Assembly: GCF_014205795.1 (NCBI RefSeq)
Contig: NZ_JACHCN010000008.1
Coordinates: forward strand, 124,001-188,000
Source of the DNA: Rhodanobacter sp. MP7CTX1
GTDB lineage: Bacteria; Pseudomonadota; Gammaproteobacteria; Xanthomonadales; Rhodanobacteraceae
Direction of reading: 5' to 3'
DNA length: 64,000 nt
A program made the translations under genes and the position numbers. Position 1 is the first letter of the stretch; each line of letters starts with the position of its first letter. The notes beneath the pieces are model-generated. The model saw only the letters and a list, made by a program, of their open reading frames with translations, had not been told where the DNA came from and did no database searches. Positions 56,453 to 64,000 of this stretch are shown piece after piece.

Positions 56453-58792
56453 TCAGCGCTTTCCGGCCCGCGCCAACGCGTCGGCAAATGCGCTGTTGGC
56501 CGGTGCCGGCGCCGGTTTCGGCATACCGCCGCCGGGGCGACTGCCGTTACGGCCATCGCGCGGGCCGGCGGACTTTGCGTCGGCCGGCCGGCCGGCGCGG
56601 GGCTGTCCTGGCTCATCGTCCAGCCGCATACTGAGGCCGATGCGCTGGCGTGGCAGATCGATCTCCATCACCTTGACCTTGACGATGTCACCGGCCTTCA
56701 CCGCGTCGCGCGGGTCCTTCACGAAGGTGTGCGACAGCGCAGAGACGTGCACCAGTCCGTCCTGGTGCACGCCGATGTCCACGAAGGCGCCGAACGCAGC
56801 GACGTTCGTGACGCGACCTTCGAGGATCATGCCGGGCTTGAGATCTTTAACGTCTTCGACGCCTTCGGCGAAGCTCGGCGCGACGAACTCCGGTCGTGGG
56901 TCGCGGCCGGGCTTCTCCAACTCTTTCAGGATGTCCCGCACGGTCGGCACACCGAAGCGCTCGTCGGTGAACTGCTCGGGCTTGAGTGCGCGCAGGAAGC
57001 TCACGTCGCCGATGACGTTGCGTACCTCTCGACCGCACTGCGCGATGATCCGCTCGACCACCGGGTAGGCTTCCGGATGCACCGAGCTCGCGTCCAGCGG
57101 GTTGTCGCCGTCTGCTACGCGCAAAAAGCCGGCGCATTGCTCGAACGCCTTGTCGCCAAGGCGGGGCACCTTGAGCAACGCCTTGCGGTTCGCAAACGGA
57201 CCGTTCGCGTCGCGATGCTTCACAACGTTCTCGGCGACCGACGCGGACAGGCCGGCGACGCGCGAGAGCAGGGCAGCGGAAGCGGTGTTCACGTCCACGC
57301 CGACGGCGTTGACGCAGTCCTCCACGCGCGCATCCAGTGCGCGCGCCAGCTTCACCTGGTTCACGTCGTGCTGGTACTGACCCACGCCGATCGCCTTCGG
57401 CTCGATCTTCACCAGTTCGGCCAGCGGATCCTGCAACCGGCGCGCAATGGAAACGGCGCCACGCAGGCTCACGTCGAGATCCGGAAATTCCTTCGCCGCC
57501 ATTTCCGACGCGGAATACACAGACGCGCCGGCTTCGCTGACCACGATCTTGGCGAGCTTCGTCTCGGCCACACCCCTGTCAGCCAGGAGTTTGATCAGTT
57601 CGCCGGACAGCTTGTCGGTCTCTCGTGAGGCGGTGCCGTTGCCGATCGCGATCAGGTCTACGTGATGCTGCGTGCACAGTTTCGCCAATTGCACGAGGGA
57701 TTCACGCCATTGCTTGCGTGGCTCGTGTGGATAGATGACGTCGGTGGCAAGCAGTTTGCCGGTCGCGTCGACCACCGCCACTTTGACGCCGGTGCGGATG
57801 CCGGGATCCAGACCCATGACGGTTCTTGCACCTGCCGGCGCGGCCAGCATCAGATCCTTCAGGTTGTCGCCGAACACGCGAATAGCTTCGTCCTCCGCGC
57901 CTTCGCGCACGCGGCCGAACAAGTCCAGGGTGAGGTGCAGATGCAGTTTCACGCGCCAGGTCAGCCGCACCGTTTCGCGCAGCCAGGCATCGGCGGCGCG
58001 GCCGCGGTTGTGGATATTCGCATGCGCGGCGACGCGCCCTTCGCCTTCGACATGACCCTGCTCGCCATCGGAGGCAGGGCTGAGTTCCAGTTCGAGGATG
58101 CCTTCGTTGCGCGCGCGCATCAGTGCGAGCAAACGGTGTGAAGGGATCTTGCTGATCGGCTCGATGTGATCGAAGTAATCGCGGAACTTCGCGCCTTCGT
58201 TTTCCTTGCCTTCAACCAATTTCGCGCGGATCTGTCCCTGCGCCCACAACCAGTCGCGCAACTCGCCGACCAGATGGGCATCTTCGGCGATCGACTCCAT
58301 CAGGATCGCGCGTGCGCCGTCGAGCGCGGCGCGCACGTCGGCGATGCCTTTTTCGGCATCGACAAACGACTCAGCGAACGCTTCCGGTGATTGCGTCGGA
58401 TCTTCGCGCAAGCCGAGTGCGAGCGGTTCCAGGCCGGCCTCGCGGGCAATTTGCGCCTTGGTGCGGCGCTTGGGCTTGTATGGCAGGTACAGATCTTCCA
58501 GCCGCGCCTTGGTATCGGCGTTGAGGAGCTCGTTCTTCAGCACATCGTTGAGCTTGCCCTGTTCCTCGACACTGGCCAGGATCGCCGCACGACGTTCCTC
58601 CAGTTCGCGCAGATAACGCAGACGCTCTTCCAGCAGGCGCAGCTGGGTATCGTCGAGGCCGCCGGTGGCTTCCTTGCGGTAGCGTGCGATGAAGGGCACC
58701 GTGGCGCCGCCGTCGAGCAAATCTACCGCTGCCTGCACCTGGTCGGTTTTTGCAGCGATGTCCTGGGCAATGCGTTGTTCGATACTGAGCAT
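56453..58792 (-). CDS. tex: Transcription accessory protein Tex
   Basis: The 779-aa protein matches Tex along its length: the N-terminal helical domain ([20 protein letters not shown]), the YqgF-like domain ([20 protein letters not shown]), the helix-hairpin-helix region ([20 protein letters not shown]) and the S1 RNA-binding domain ([34 protein letters not shown]) at about residues 645-715. A C-terminal Arg/Pro/Gly-rich tail ([20 protein letters not shown]) follows. Tex acts on RNA polymerase and transcript release; involvement in toxin gene expression is reported in some pathogens. Confidence 0.97.
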   Translation of the reverse strand: MLSIEQRIAQDIAAKTDQVQAAVDLLDGGATVPFIARYRKEATGGLDDTQLRLLEERLRYLRELEERRAAILASVEEQGKLNDVLKNELLNADTKARLEDLYLPYKPKRRTKAQIAREAGLEPLALGLREDPTQSPEAFAESFVDAEKGIADVRAALDGARAILMESIAEDAHLVGELRDWLWAQGQIRAKLVEGKENEGAKFRDYFDHIEPISKIPSHRLLALMRARNEGILELELSPASDGEQGHVEGEGRVAAHANIHNRGRAADAWLRETVRLTWRVKLHLHLTLDLFGRVREGAEDEAIRVFGDNLKDLMLAAPAGARTVMGLDPGIRTGVKVAVVDATGKLLATDVIYPHEPRKQWRESLVQLAKLCTQHHVDLIAIGNGTASRETDKLSGELIKLLADRGVAETKLAKIVVSEAGASVYSASEMAAKEFPDLDVSLRGAVSIARRLQDPLAELVKIEPKAIGVGQYQHDVNQVKLARALDARVEDCVNAVGVDVNTASAALLSRVAGLSASVAENVVKHRDANGPFANRKALLKVPRLGDKAFEQCAGFLRVADGDNPLDASSVHPEAYPVVERIIAQCGREVRNVIGDVSFLRALKPEQFTDERFGVPTVRDILKELEKPGRDPRPEFVAPSFAEGVEDVKDLKPGMILEGRVTNVAAFGAFVDIGVHQDGLVHVSALSHTFVKDPRDAVKAGDIVKVKVMEIDLPRQRIGLSMRLDDEPGQPRAGRPADAKSAGPRDGRNGSRPGGGMPKPAPAPANSAFADALARAGKR

Positions 58793-58897
58793 GAGTTGCT
58801 GTCGATTCCTTGCAACGACGCGAAGCGCCGGGTGAGATGATCAAGCCCCCGATCATACCAAGCGACCCCGTCGACGGACGTGATCGGCGCACACAAA

Positions 58898-58928
58898 AAC
58901 GGCGCCAGAGCGTGGCTCTGGCGCCGTT
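58898..58928 (-). terminator. Terminator of the GYF-RDD gene
   Basis: A perfect 14-bp stem (AACGGCGCCAGAGC and complement) with a 3-base loop is followed on the minus strand by a T-rich run (TTTTTGTGT). It lies directly after the stop of the minus-strand gene. Confidence 0.88.
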
Positions 58929-58943
58929 GCGTTCAGCGCTGAA

Positions 58944-59708
58944 TCAGGCGCTGAACGAACTGTTGCTTCCGCTCGATGCCTGCGTCGGCACGAATTCGCT
59001 GGCGCGACCGTTCAGCACCAGAGTGCTGGCGATCAGGTCATGCAGGCCCTGCTTGCGCTTGGTCCAGGCAACCATCAGGAAGCCGATGAAGAAGATCAGG
59101 GTGCTGAGATATTTTGCCGGATAGCGACCCAGCGCACGCGGAAAGCTGATTCGTCGGCCCTGCATGTCGGTGACGCGTATACCCAGTGCGAGCTTGCCCA
59201 CGGTCGCCTGCCAGGCCGAGCTTTCGCAGAACGCAAAGTACAGCCAGGTGAGGACGGTGATGATCAGCATGGCTGGCAGCATCGTGCTGTAGAACTGGCC
59301 AAACGCGGTAAGCATCGCCTGGGGGTCGCCCGGTGAGGCCAGCTCCGCCTGTTTCATCGCCGCTTCAGCGGCATCGCCGCCCATCATCTTCTGGATGAGC
59401 ATGCTGGGGATGTACAGGATGATGGCATCGAGGATGTAGGCGGCCACGCGCTTCCAGAAACCCGCATAGTCTTCCAGTACGGCCGAAATGATCGGTGCCG
59501 GCGGCATGCCGACGGCGGCAGAGGGCGCCGCCGGTGGTGCGCTCGTCACGGCATCGGGAAACAGCACCGACAGTGGCTGCCAGTCGGCGAGGCCTTCGTA
59601 CCAGGCCAGATCCTCACGGCTCACCTGGCCGCTACGCAGCCATTGGCGTACATCGTCTTCCTTGTACGGGCCATGTCGTTCACCGTTGCGACCGATCCAG
59701 ATTTCCAT
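58944..59708 (-). CDS. GYF domain plus RDD family membrane protein
   Basis: The 254-aa protein begins with a GYF_2 domain (WIGRNGERHGPYKEDDVRQW, VSREDLAWYEGLADWQPL; residues 1-55), which binds proline-rich peptides, then a linker and an RDD domain (about 82-230) with three to four membrane helices (RVAAYILDAIILYIPSMLI, LPAMLIITVLTWLYFAFCES) ending in the short RDD motif ALGRYPAKYLSTLIFFIGFL. RDD proteins are inner-membrane proteins proposed to act in ion exchange or stress response; the exact role is unknown. Confidence 0.88.
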   Translation of the reverse strand: MEIWIGRNGERHGPYKEDDVRQWLRSGQVSREDLAWYEGLADWQPLSVLFPDAVTSAPPAAPSAAVGMPPAPIISAVLEDYAGFWKRVAAYILDAIILYIPSMLIQKMMGGDAAEAAMKQAELASPGDPQAMLTAFGQFYSTMLPAMLIITVLTWLYFAFCESSAWQATVGKLALGIRVTDMQGRRISFPRALGRYPAKYLSTLIFFIGFLMVAWTKRKQGLHDLIASTLVLNGRASEFVPTQASSGSNSSFSA

Positions 59709-59843
59709 CGTGCACGCTCCCCATGGCTGTTCAAAGTGCGCATGATGCCATGAGCAGGTGGGCCAGGACGGTGTGGGACAGGCATCGCGGCGGCCGTGCG
59801 TCGTTGGCGCGCAGGTGCACAGGACGCCAGATGCCGCAGCGAA

Positions 59844-61721
59844 TCAGGCGGCGTCCCGACGCTTCAGGTGCACCAGCAGCAGCGAGATCGCCGCCGGCGT
59901 GACACCGCTGACGCGCGCGGCCTGGCCGATCGTCGCCGGCAGCGTACGCTTGAGCTTGAGCAGCACTTCGGAGGACAGCCCGCGCACCTTGTCGTAGTCG
60001 AAGCTGGTGGGGATCGCGGTGTGCTCATTGCGGCGCTGGCGCTCGATCTCCTCGCGCTGGCGTTCGAGATAGCCGGCGTATTTGACCTGCACTTCGACCT
60101 GGGCAGCAACGTCCTCGCGTTCGACGGCGGGGCCGAGCTCGGCGACCGTGGCGAGTTTTGCGTAGTCGAGTTCCGGCCGGCGCAGCAGATCCAGCGCGCT
60201 GGTTTCGCGGCTGACGGCGATGCCGAGCTGGCGTTCGATTGCTGCGCCCAGCGCATTGTTGGGTGCAGCCCATAGCGTGCCAAGGCGCTGCATTTCGCGC
60301 TCGACCGCTTCGCGTTTGGTGCGCAGCGCATCGAAGCGTGCCTGCGGCACCACGCCGAGTTGATGGCCGGTCTCGCTGAGGCGCAGGTCGGCATTGTCTT
60401 CCCGCAGATGCAAGCGGTATTCCGCGCGCGAGGTGAACATGCGGTAGGGCTCGATCGTTCCGTTGCTGGTCAGGTCGTCAATCAGCACGCCCACGTACGC
60501 CTCGTCGCGACGCGGGAACCATGGCGCCTTGTCCTGGGTTGCGAGCGCGGCATTCAGGCCGGCGATCAAGCCCTGCGCGGCGGCTTCTTCATAGCCCGTC
60601 GTGCCGTTGATCTGGCCGGCAAAATACAGGCCGCCGATGGCCTTGGTTTCCAGCCACGGATTGAGCCCGCGCGGATCGAAATAGTCGTACTCGATCGCAT
60701 AGCCAGGGCGCGTGATGTGGGCGTGCTCGAAACCCTTGATCGAGCGCACCAGCGCAAGTTGCACGTCATACGGCAGCGAAGTGGAGATACCGTTCGGATA
60801 AATCTCGAACGTGTCCAGGCCTTCCGGCTCGATGAAGATCTGGTGCGAGGACTTTTCGGCGAAACGCACCACCTTGTCTTCGATCGACGGGCAGTAACGC
60901 GGGCCGACACCTTCGATCTGGCCGGTATACAGCGGCGAGCGATCCAGTGCGCCGCGGATGATCTCGTGCGTCTGCTCACTGGTATGAGTGATCCAGCAGC
61001 TGACCTGGCGCGGGTGTTCGTCGCGCGTGCCAAGGTAAGAAAACACCGGCGCGGGGTTGTCGCCGGGCTGTTCTTCCAGCCCGCTGAAATCGATGCTGCG
61101 CAAATCGATGCGCGGCGGCGTGCCGGTCTTCAGTCGATCGGCGGCGATCGGAAGCTCGCGCAGCTTGGCAGCGAGCGCGCTGGCTGGCGGGTCACCCGCG
61201 CGTCCACCGGCGTACTGCGCCGGGCCGATGTGGATCTTGCCGGCAAGGAAGGTGCCGGCGGTGAGCACCACCGTTTTTGCGGCGAACGACAGGCCCATCT
61301 GCGTGACCACGCCTGTGACGCGGCCGTTCTCGATCAGCAGATCGTCAACCGCCTGCTGGAACACCTGCAGATTTGGCTGGGTTTCCACCAGGCGGCGGAT
61401 CGCCGCCTTGTACAGGCCACGATCGGCCTGACAGCGGGTGGCGCGCACGGCAGGCCCCTTCGAGGCGTTCAGCGTGCGCCACTGGATACCGGCGCGATCG
61501 GCTGCGTGGGCCATGGCACCGCCGAGTGCGTCGATCTCCTTGACCAGGTGCCCCTTGCCGATGCCGCCGATCGCCGGATTACAGCTCATCTGGCCGATCG
61601 TCTCGATGCTGTGGCTGAGTAGCAGGGTGCGCGCACCCGTACGCGCCGCGGCCAGCGCGGCCTCGGTGCCGGCGTGGCCGCCGCCAATCACGATGACGTC
61701 GTAGTGGGTCGGGTGGCGCAT
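59844..61721 (-). CDS. mnmG: tRNA uridine-34 modification enzyme MnmG (GidA)
   Basis: The protein has 625 aa from ATG 61721 ([20 protein letters not shown]); the longer upstream frame is not coding-like. The FAD motif [20 protein letters not shown], the conserved [20 protein letters not shown] and CRQ-type Cys residues, and the [20 protein letters not shown] region are all present; the helical C-terminal domain ends at 59844. With MnmE it installs cmnm5 on U34 of several tRNAs. Its partner mnmE is not in this window. Confidence 0.97.
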   Translation of the reverse strand: MRHPTHYDVIVIGGGHAGTEAALAAARTGARTLLLSHSIETIGQMSCNPAIGGIGKGHLVKEIDALGGAMAHAADRAGIQWRTLNASKGPAVRATRCQADRGLYKAAIRRLVETQPNLQVFQQAVDDLLIENGRVTGVVTQMGLSFAAKTVVLTAGTFLAGKIHIGPAQYAGGRAGDPPASALAAKLRELPIAADRLKTGTPPRIDLRSIDFSGLEEQPGDNPAPVFSYLGTRDEHPRQVSCWITHTSEQTHEIIRGALDRSPLYTGQIEGVGPRYCPSIEDKVVRFAEKSSHQIFIEPEGLDTFEIYPNGISTSLPYDVQLALVRSIKGFEHAHITRPGYAIEYDYFDPRGLNPWLETKAIGGLYFAGQINGTTGYEEAAAQGLIAGLNAALATQDKAPWFPRRDEAYVGVLIDDLTSNGTIEPYRMFTSRAEYRLHLREDNADLRLSETGHQLGVVPQARFDALRTKREAVEREMQRLGTLWAAPNNALGAAIERQLGIAVSRETSALDLLRRPELDYAKLATVAELGPAVEREDVAAQVEVQVKYAGYLERQREEIERQRRNEHTAIPTSFDYDKVRGLSSEVLLKLKRTLPATIGQAARVSGVTPAAISLLLVHLKRRDAA

Positions 61722-61917
61722 TGAACTGCCCTGGAAAGGGTAAAAAGTGACGAAACAGGTCGCTATGGTAACGCGATCAACGCCTTGCGGCCGGATCGGA
61801 CGGAGTGGCATGTTTCCTGCTTGACTATTTCCAGCACTTTCACAGGCAGACGCTGCGCGATACGCGCGCCGAGATCGAACGGACAGGGGTTCGATTGCGT
61901 ACTGGGAAAGGAAGCAA

Positions 61918-61948
61918 GACGGCACCTCTCGGGGTGCCGTCGTCTTTT
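61918..61948 (+). terminator. Hairpin with T-tract
   Basis: A 9-bp stem (GACGGCACC / GGTGCCGTC) with a TCTCGG loop is followed by GTCTTTT on the plus strand. The matching transcript is unknown: no convincing plus-strand gene precedes it between 61722 and 61917. Confidence 0.55.
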
Positions 61949-61956
61949 GGCGAGGC

Positions 61957-61991
61957 CAAAAAGACAAAACCCCGCAGATTCAGTGCGGGGT
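61957..61991 (-). terminator. Minus-strand terminator downstream of a small transcript candidate
   Basis: An 8-bp stem (ACCCCGCA / TGCGGGGT) is followed on the minus strand by TTTGTCTTTTT, a proper rho-independent terminator. The short ORF or RNA at 61980-62138 would end here. Confidence 0.75.
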
Positions 61992-62138
61992 CTTGTGCTG
62001 ATAGATCTGGCGCCAGGCGGTCTCAGGAACAGGGGGAATCCAGGATGACCGTGTTGCCGGGCGCCAGAAACTGAAAGTCTTGGCAATGATCAGACAGCGC
62101 TGCTGTCGGAGAGCTTGGGGTGCATAGTTATCTCTCAT
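61980..62138 (-). ncRNA. Candidate small RNA or 52-aa ORF upstream of mnmG
   Basis: A minus-strand unit lies between the 62.1-kb region and a clean terminator. It contains an open frame from ATG 62138 to TGA 61980 (MRDNYAPQALRQQRCLIIAK, ...) without a good ribosome site, and a second ATG at 62125 with GAGAG before it that gives only an 11-residue peptide. The RNA would also contain a long GGCGCC-based stem (CTGGCGCC...GGCGCCAG). An sRNA, leader or small protein are all possible; I cannot decide. Confidence 0.35.
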
Positions 62139-62310
62139 GCGTGAACAAAGGGTGACTGAGAGGTGAATTTGTGTCAGCTCGCGGCAGCAGATGACCCGCA
62201 GCGTCAGTCGCGCGGCCAGCTATGCCACATAACTGTGACGCCCCTCACACATTGGCATGGCCGTTGCTTTGTCTGGCTACCAACTGGTTTTCCGTCAATG
62301 GGGGTGTGAC

Positions 62311-62496
62311 ATGGACATGAATTTCAATTTTGAGCCGGTCTATCCGCGTCACGATCTGATGGTCGAACTTAGCCAGGTCGAGATGGCGATGGACAGCTTG
62401 AGCGAAAGCGACGACACCGAACGCGGTGTGCTGCAGCCGGATCTGGAGTCGCGCATGAACAGCCTGCTCGAAGCGCTGGATCATTTGGCCATCTAA
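62311..62496 (+). CDS. Small acidic helical protein, 61 aa
   Basis: I choose ATG 62311 (MDMNFNFEPVYPRHDLMVEL), since the upstream 18 codons look non-coding. The peptide is acidic and helical (SQVEMAMDSLSESDDTERGV, ESRMNSLLEALDHLAI). No family is recognised. Composition and length suggest a real small gene of this clade. The 300 or so bases before it (62139-62310) and the stretch 62497-62618 show nothing else. Confidence 0.5.
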   Translation: MDMNFNFEPVYPRHDLMVELSQVEMAMDSLSESDDTERGVLQPDLESRMNSLLEALDHLAI

Positions 62497-62618
62497 AGCA
62501 TCACCCGTGTGCATGGCGACGATGCCAAGTACATCGAGATTGCCTGTCAGGGGAGCGGCCGCGCGAGAGTGGCCCGGCCGATGATGGCAACCTGTCCAAC
62601 GTTTCCGGGTAGCTCGCC

Positions 62619-62734
62619 TTGAGCTGCTGTGGCCGCCATGCGGCGGTGCGTCGCTTGCACCTTCACCGGTGCGCCGCCTGATAGGGGATCAGGTCAAGCC
62701 TTGCGCATGCCGCATGGCGACCACAGCAGCTCAA
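62619..62734. repeat. Long imperfect palindrome (26-bp arms)
   Basis: TTGAGCTGCTGTGGCCGCCA(TGCGGC) at 62619-62644 recurs as the reverse complement at 62709-62734 with one mismatch; the 64-bp centre contains a further GC-rich hairpin around CACCGGTG. It lies between the small protein gene and pepN, in 333 bases without a gene. Confidence 0.75.
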
Positions 62735-62829
62735 CCGTACGTCTGCTTGATTGGGAGCCGGTCTGCGTGCCTCCGGATTTAATGTGCAAACGGATCCCGG
62801 CGTAGTCACTGGAGAGCCTTGGAAAGGCT

Positions 62830-64000
62830 CTAGTGAATGAACACGCTGTCGACAATTTCGGTCAGGTTGCGCGAAAGGCCCTCGTGCCCCGCCAGTTCGG
62901 CAATGGCCGCGCGGGCTGCCGCGCGACGCTGCGGTTCCAGTCGCTGCCAGCCATTGAATGCCGTGGCCAGTCTCGCGGCGAGCTGAGGGTTCAAGGCATC
63001 GAGTGTGACCAGCCGTTCGGCGAGGAAGCGGTAACCGGCACCATCGAGTCGATGGAAACCGCTGGGATTGATGCGCACGAACGCACCGAGCAAGGCCTGC
63101 ACGCGGTTCGGATTCTTCAGGGTAAATGCTGGGTCGTTTTCCAACGCGAGTACGCGATCCAGCGCGCCATCGCCCGGCACCTGCGCCTGCACGGCAAACC
63201 ACTTGTCCAGCGCCAGCGCGTTGTCGGCATAGCGCTCGCGAAAGTAGAGCAAGGCCGGCGCAGCCTCGGGCGCATTGCCGCGTAGCAGCACGGCGAGTGC
63301 GGCGAGCCGGTCGGTCATGCCGGGTGCGTCATCGTATTGGGATGCCGCGAGCAGGCGCGTACCGGGCCCGTCGATCAACCCCAGCAATTCCAGCACGCGG
63401 CGTTTCAGTCGACGCCGCGCCTGGCTGACAGCATCGAGTGCTGCATTGGTGTCGGCGGCCAGCGCCTGATAGCGCCGGCGAAGCGCCTCTGCGCCGAGCC
63501 TGGCGGCCAGCCGGCGCAGCAGACTTTGGCGCAGTGCATGGATGTGCTGCGGGTCGACCGCTTTCTCGCGCTCGGCCAATTCGACTTCACCCGGCGGCGT
63601 CAACAAATCGGCCAGCAAAGCGTCGTCGATGGTGCTGTTGTTGAACAACTGCGCCAGCGACTCGCACCAGGCCTGCAGTGCATCAGTAGCCGCGCCGTCG
63701 CGCAGGTTCTCGTAGGCGCGCGCCGCAAGTTGCTGGCTGGCCTCCCACCGATTGAAGCCGTCGGCGTCGTGGCCCAGCAGCAGCGCCAGTTCGTCCGGGG
63801 TGTAGTCGCATTCCAGGATCACCGGTGCGGAAAAACCGCGCAGCAATGACGGGACCGGTGCAGAGGGGATGCCAGTGAAGACGAAGCTTTGCTCGGCGCC
63901 AGTCAGGACGATGACCCGTTCGTTTACTTGCTCGGACGTCTGGCCGTCCATATGCAGCGGTAGCATGTCGCCGTTGCGCGCAAACAGCGCAAGCTTGACT
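62830..64000 (-). CDS. pepN: Aminopeptidase N PepN, C-terminal part (runs off right edge)
   Basis: The frame is open to the window edge and ends at a TAG at 62830-62832. The 390 residues visible are the C-terminal domains of M1 alanyl aminopeptidase: the beta-sandwich with LPLHMDGQT, VIVLTGAEQSFVFTGIPSAP and SLLRGFSAPVILECDYT, then the HEAT/ARM-like helical domain (YFRERYADNALALDKWFAVQ, TLKNPNRVQALLGAFVRINP, FHRLDGAGYRFLAERLVTLD). The zinc site HEXXH lies outside the window. It trims N-terminal residues of peptides in the cytoplasm. Confidence 0.93.
   Translation of the reverse strand, partial: VKLALFARNGDMLPLHMDGQTSEQVNERVIVLTGAEQSFVFTGIPSAPVPSLLRGFSAPVILECDYTPDELALLLGHDADGFNRWEASQQLAARAYENLRDGAATDALQAWCESLAQLFNNSTIDDALLADLLTPPGEVELAEREKAVDPQHIHALRQSLLRRLAARLGAEALRRRYQALAADTNAALDAVSQARRRLKRRVLELLGLIDGPGTRLLAASQYDDAPGMTDRLAALAVLLRGNAPEAAPALLYFRERYADNALALDKWFAVQAQVPGDGALDRVLALENDPAFTLKNPNRVQALLGAFVRINPSGFHRLDGAGYRFLAERLVTLDALNPQLAARLATAFNGWQRLEPQRRAAARAAIAELAGHEGLSRNLTEIVDSVFIH

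Overview
The window looks like chromosome of a GC-rich gammaproteobacterium of the Xanthomonadales, most likely a Rhodanobacteraceae relative (Rhodanobacter/Dyella type). This is an inference from protein style (S53 peptidase with FG-GAP repeats, TopA with a lysine/alanine tail, GYF-RDD protein, LPS-core type glycosyltransferase cluster) and from the order def-fmt-rsmB next to LysM-dprA-topA-tsaC and purD. No database search was possible.

Layout. 1-10 kb: end of a P-type ATPase (MgtA-like), a large secreted S53 peptidase, two poorly characterised envelope proteins, a DUF1398 protein, a frameshifted MarR regulator with its probable operator, and two small exported proteins (FxLYD, cytochrome P460). 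10-18.7 kb: a complete high-affinity K+ uptake locus in the unusual order kdpF-(small ORF)-A-C-B-D-E. 18.7-21.4 kb: TorF-like porin and a Tat-exported M24 peptidase.

21.46-26.36 kb is the accessory part. A 4.9-kb segment is bounded by a perfect 24-bp inverted repeat, has extra internal copies of an 18-bp motif at both ends, and is flanked by the 4-bp direct repeat CTTG. This is the anatomy of an IS21-type transposition unit, but no istA/istB transposase is visible. Instead it carries a decayed DUF1398 copy, another broken gene, a two-gene operon (nucleotidyltransferase-fold protein plus an unknown 317-aa protein), an unrecognised gene of visibly lower GC on the other strand, and a frameshifted membrane protein. 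It ends 23 bp beyond the 3' end of a tRNA with a CAU anticodon. This is the best candidate for something undescribed.

26.4-64 kb is mostly core genome: tRNA, SnoaL-like protein, rpoD, dtd; a lipid A/LPS-core cluster (late acyltransferase, TPR protein, two ArnT-like GT39 enzymes, a glycerophosphotransferase-like protein, two GT2, two GT4/GT1, an O-antigen ligase); rsmB-fmt-def overlapping one another; LysM protein and dprA; topA-tsaC; an acyl-adenylate ligase; purD; a YbaY-like lipoprotein; an esterase autotransporter; tex; a GYF-RDD protein; mnmG; and the C-terminal part of pepN at the right edge. Strong hairpin terminators separate several convergent pairs, and REP-like or larger palindromes sit in several intergenic gaps.
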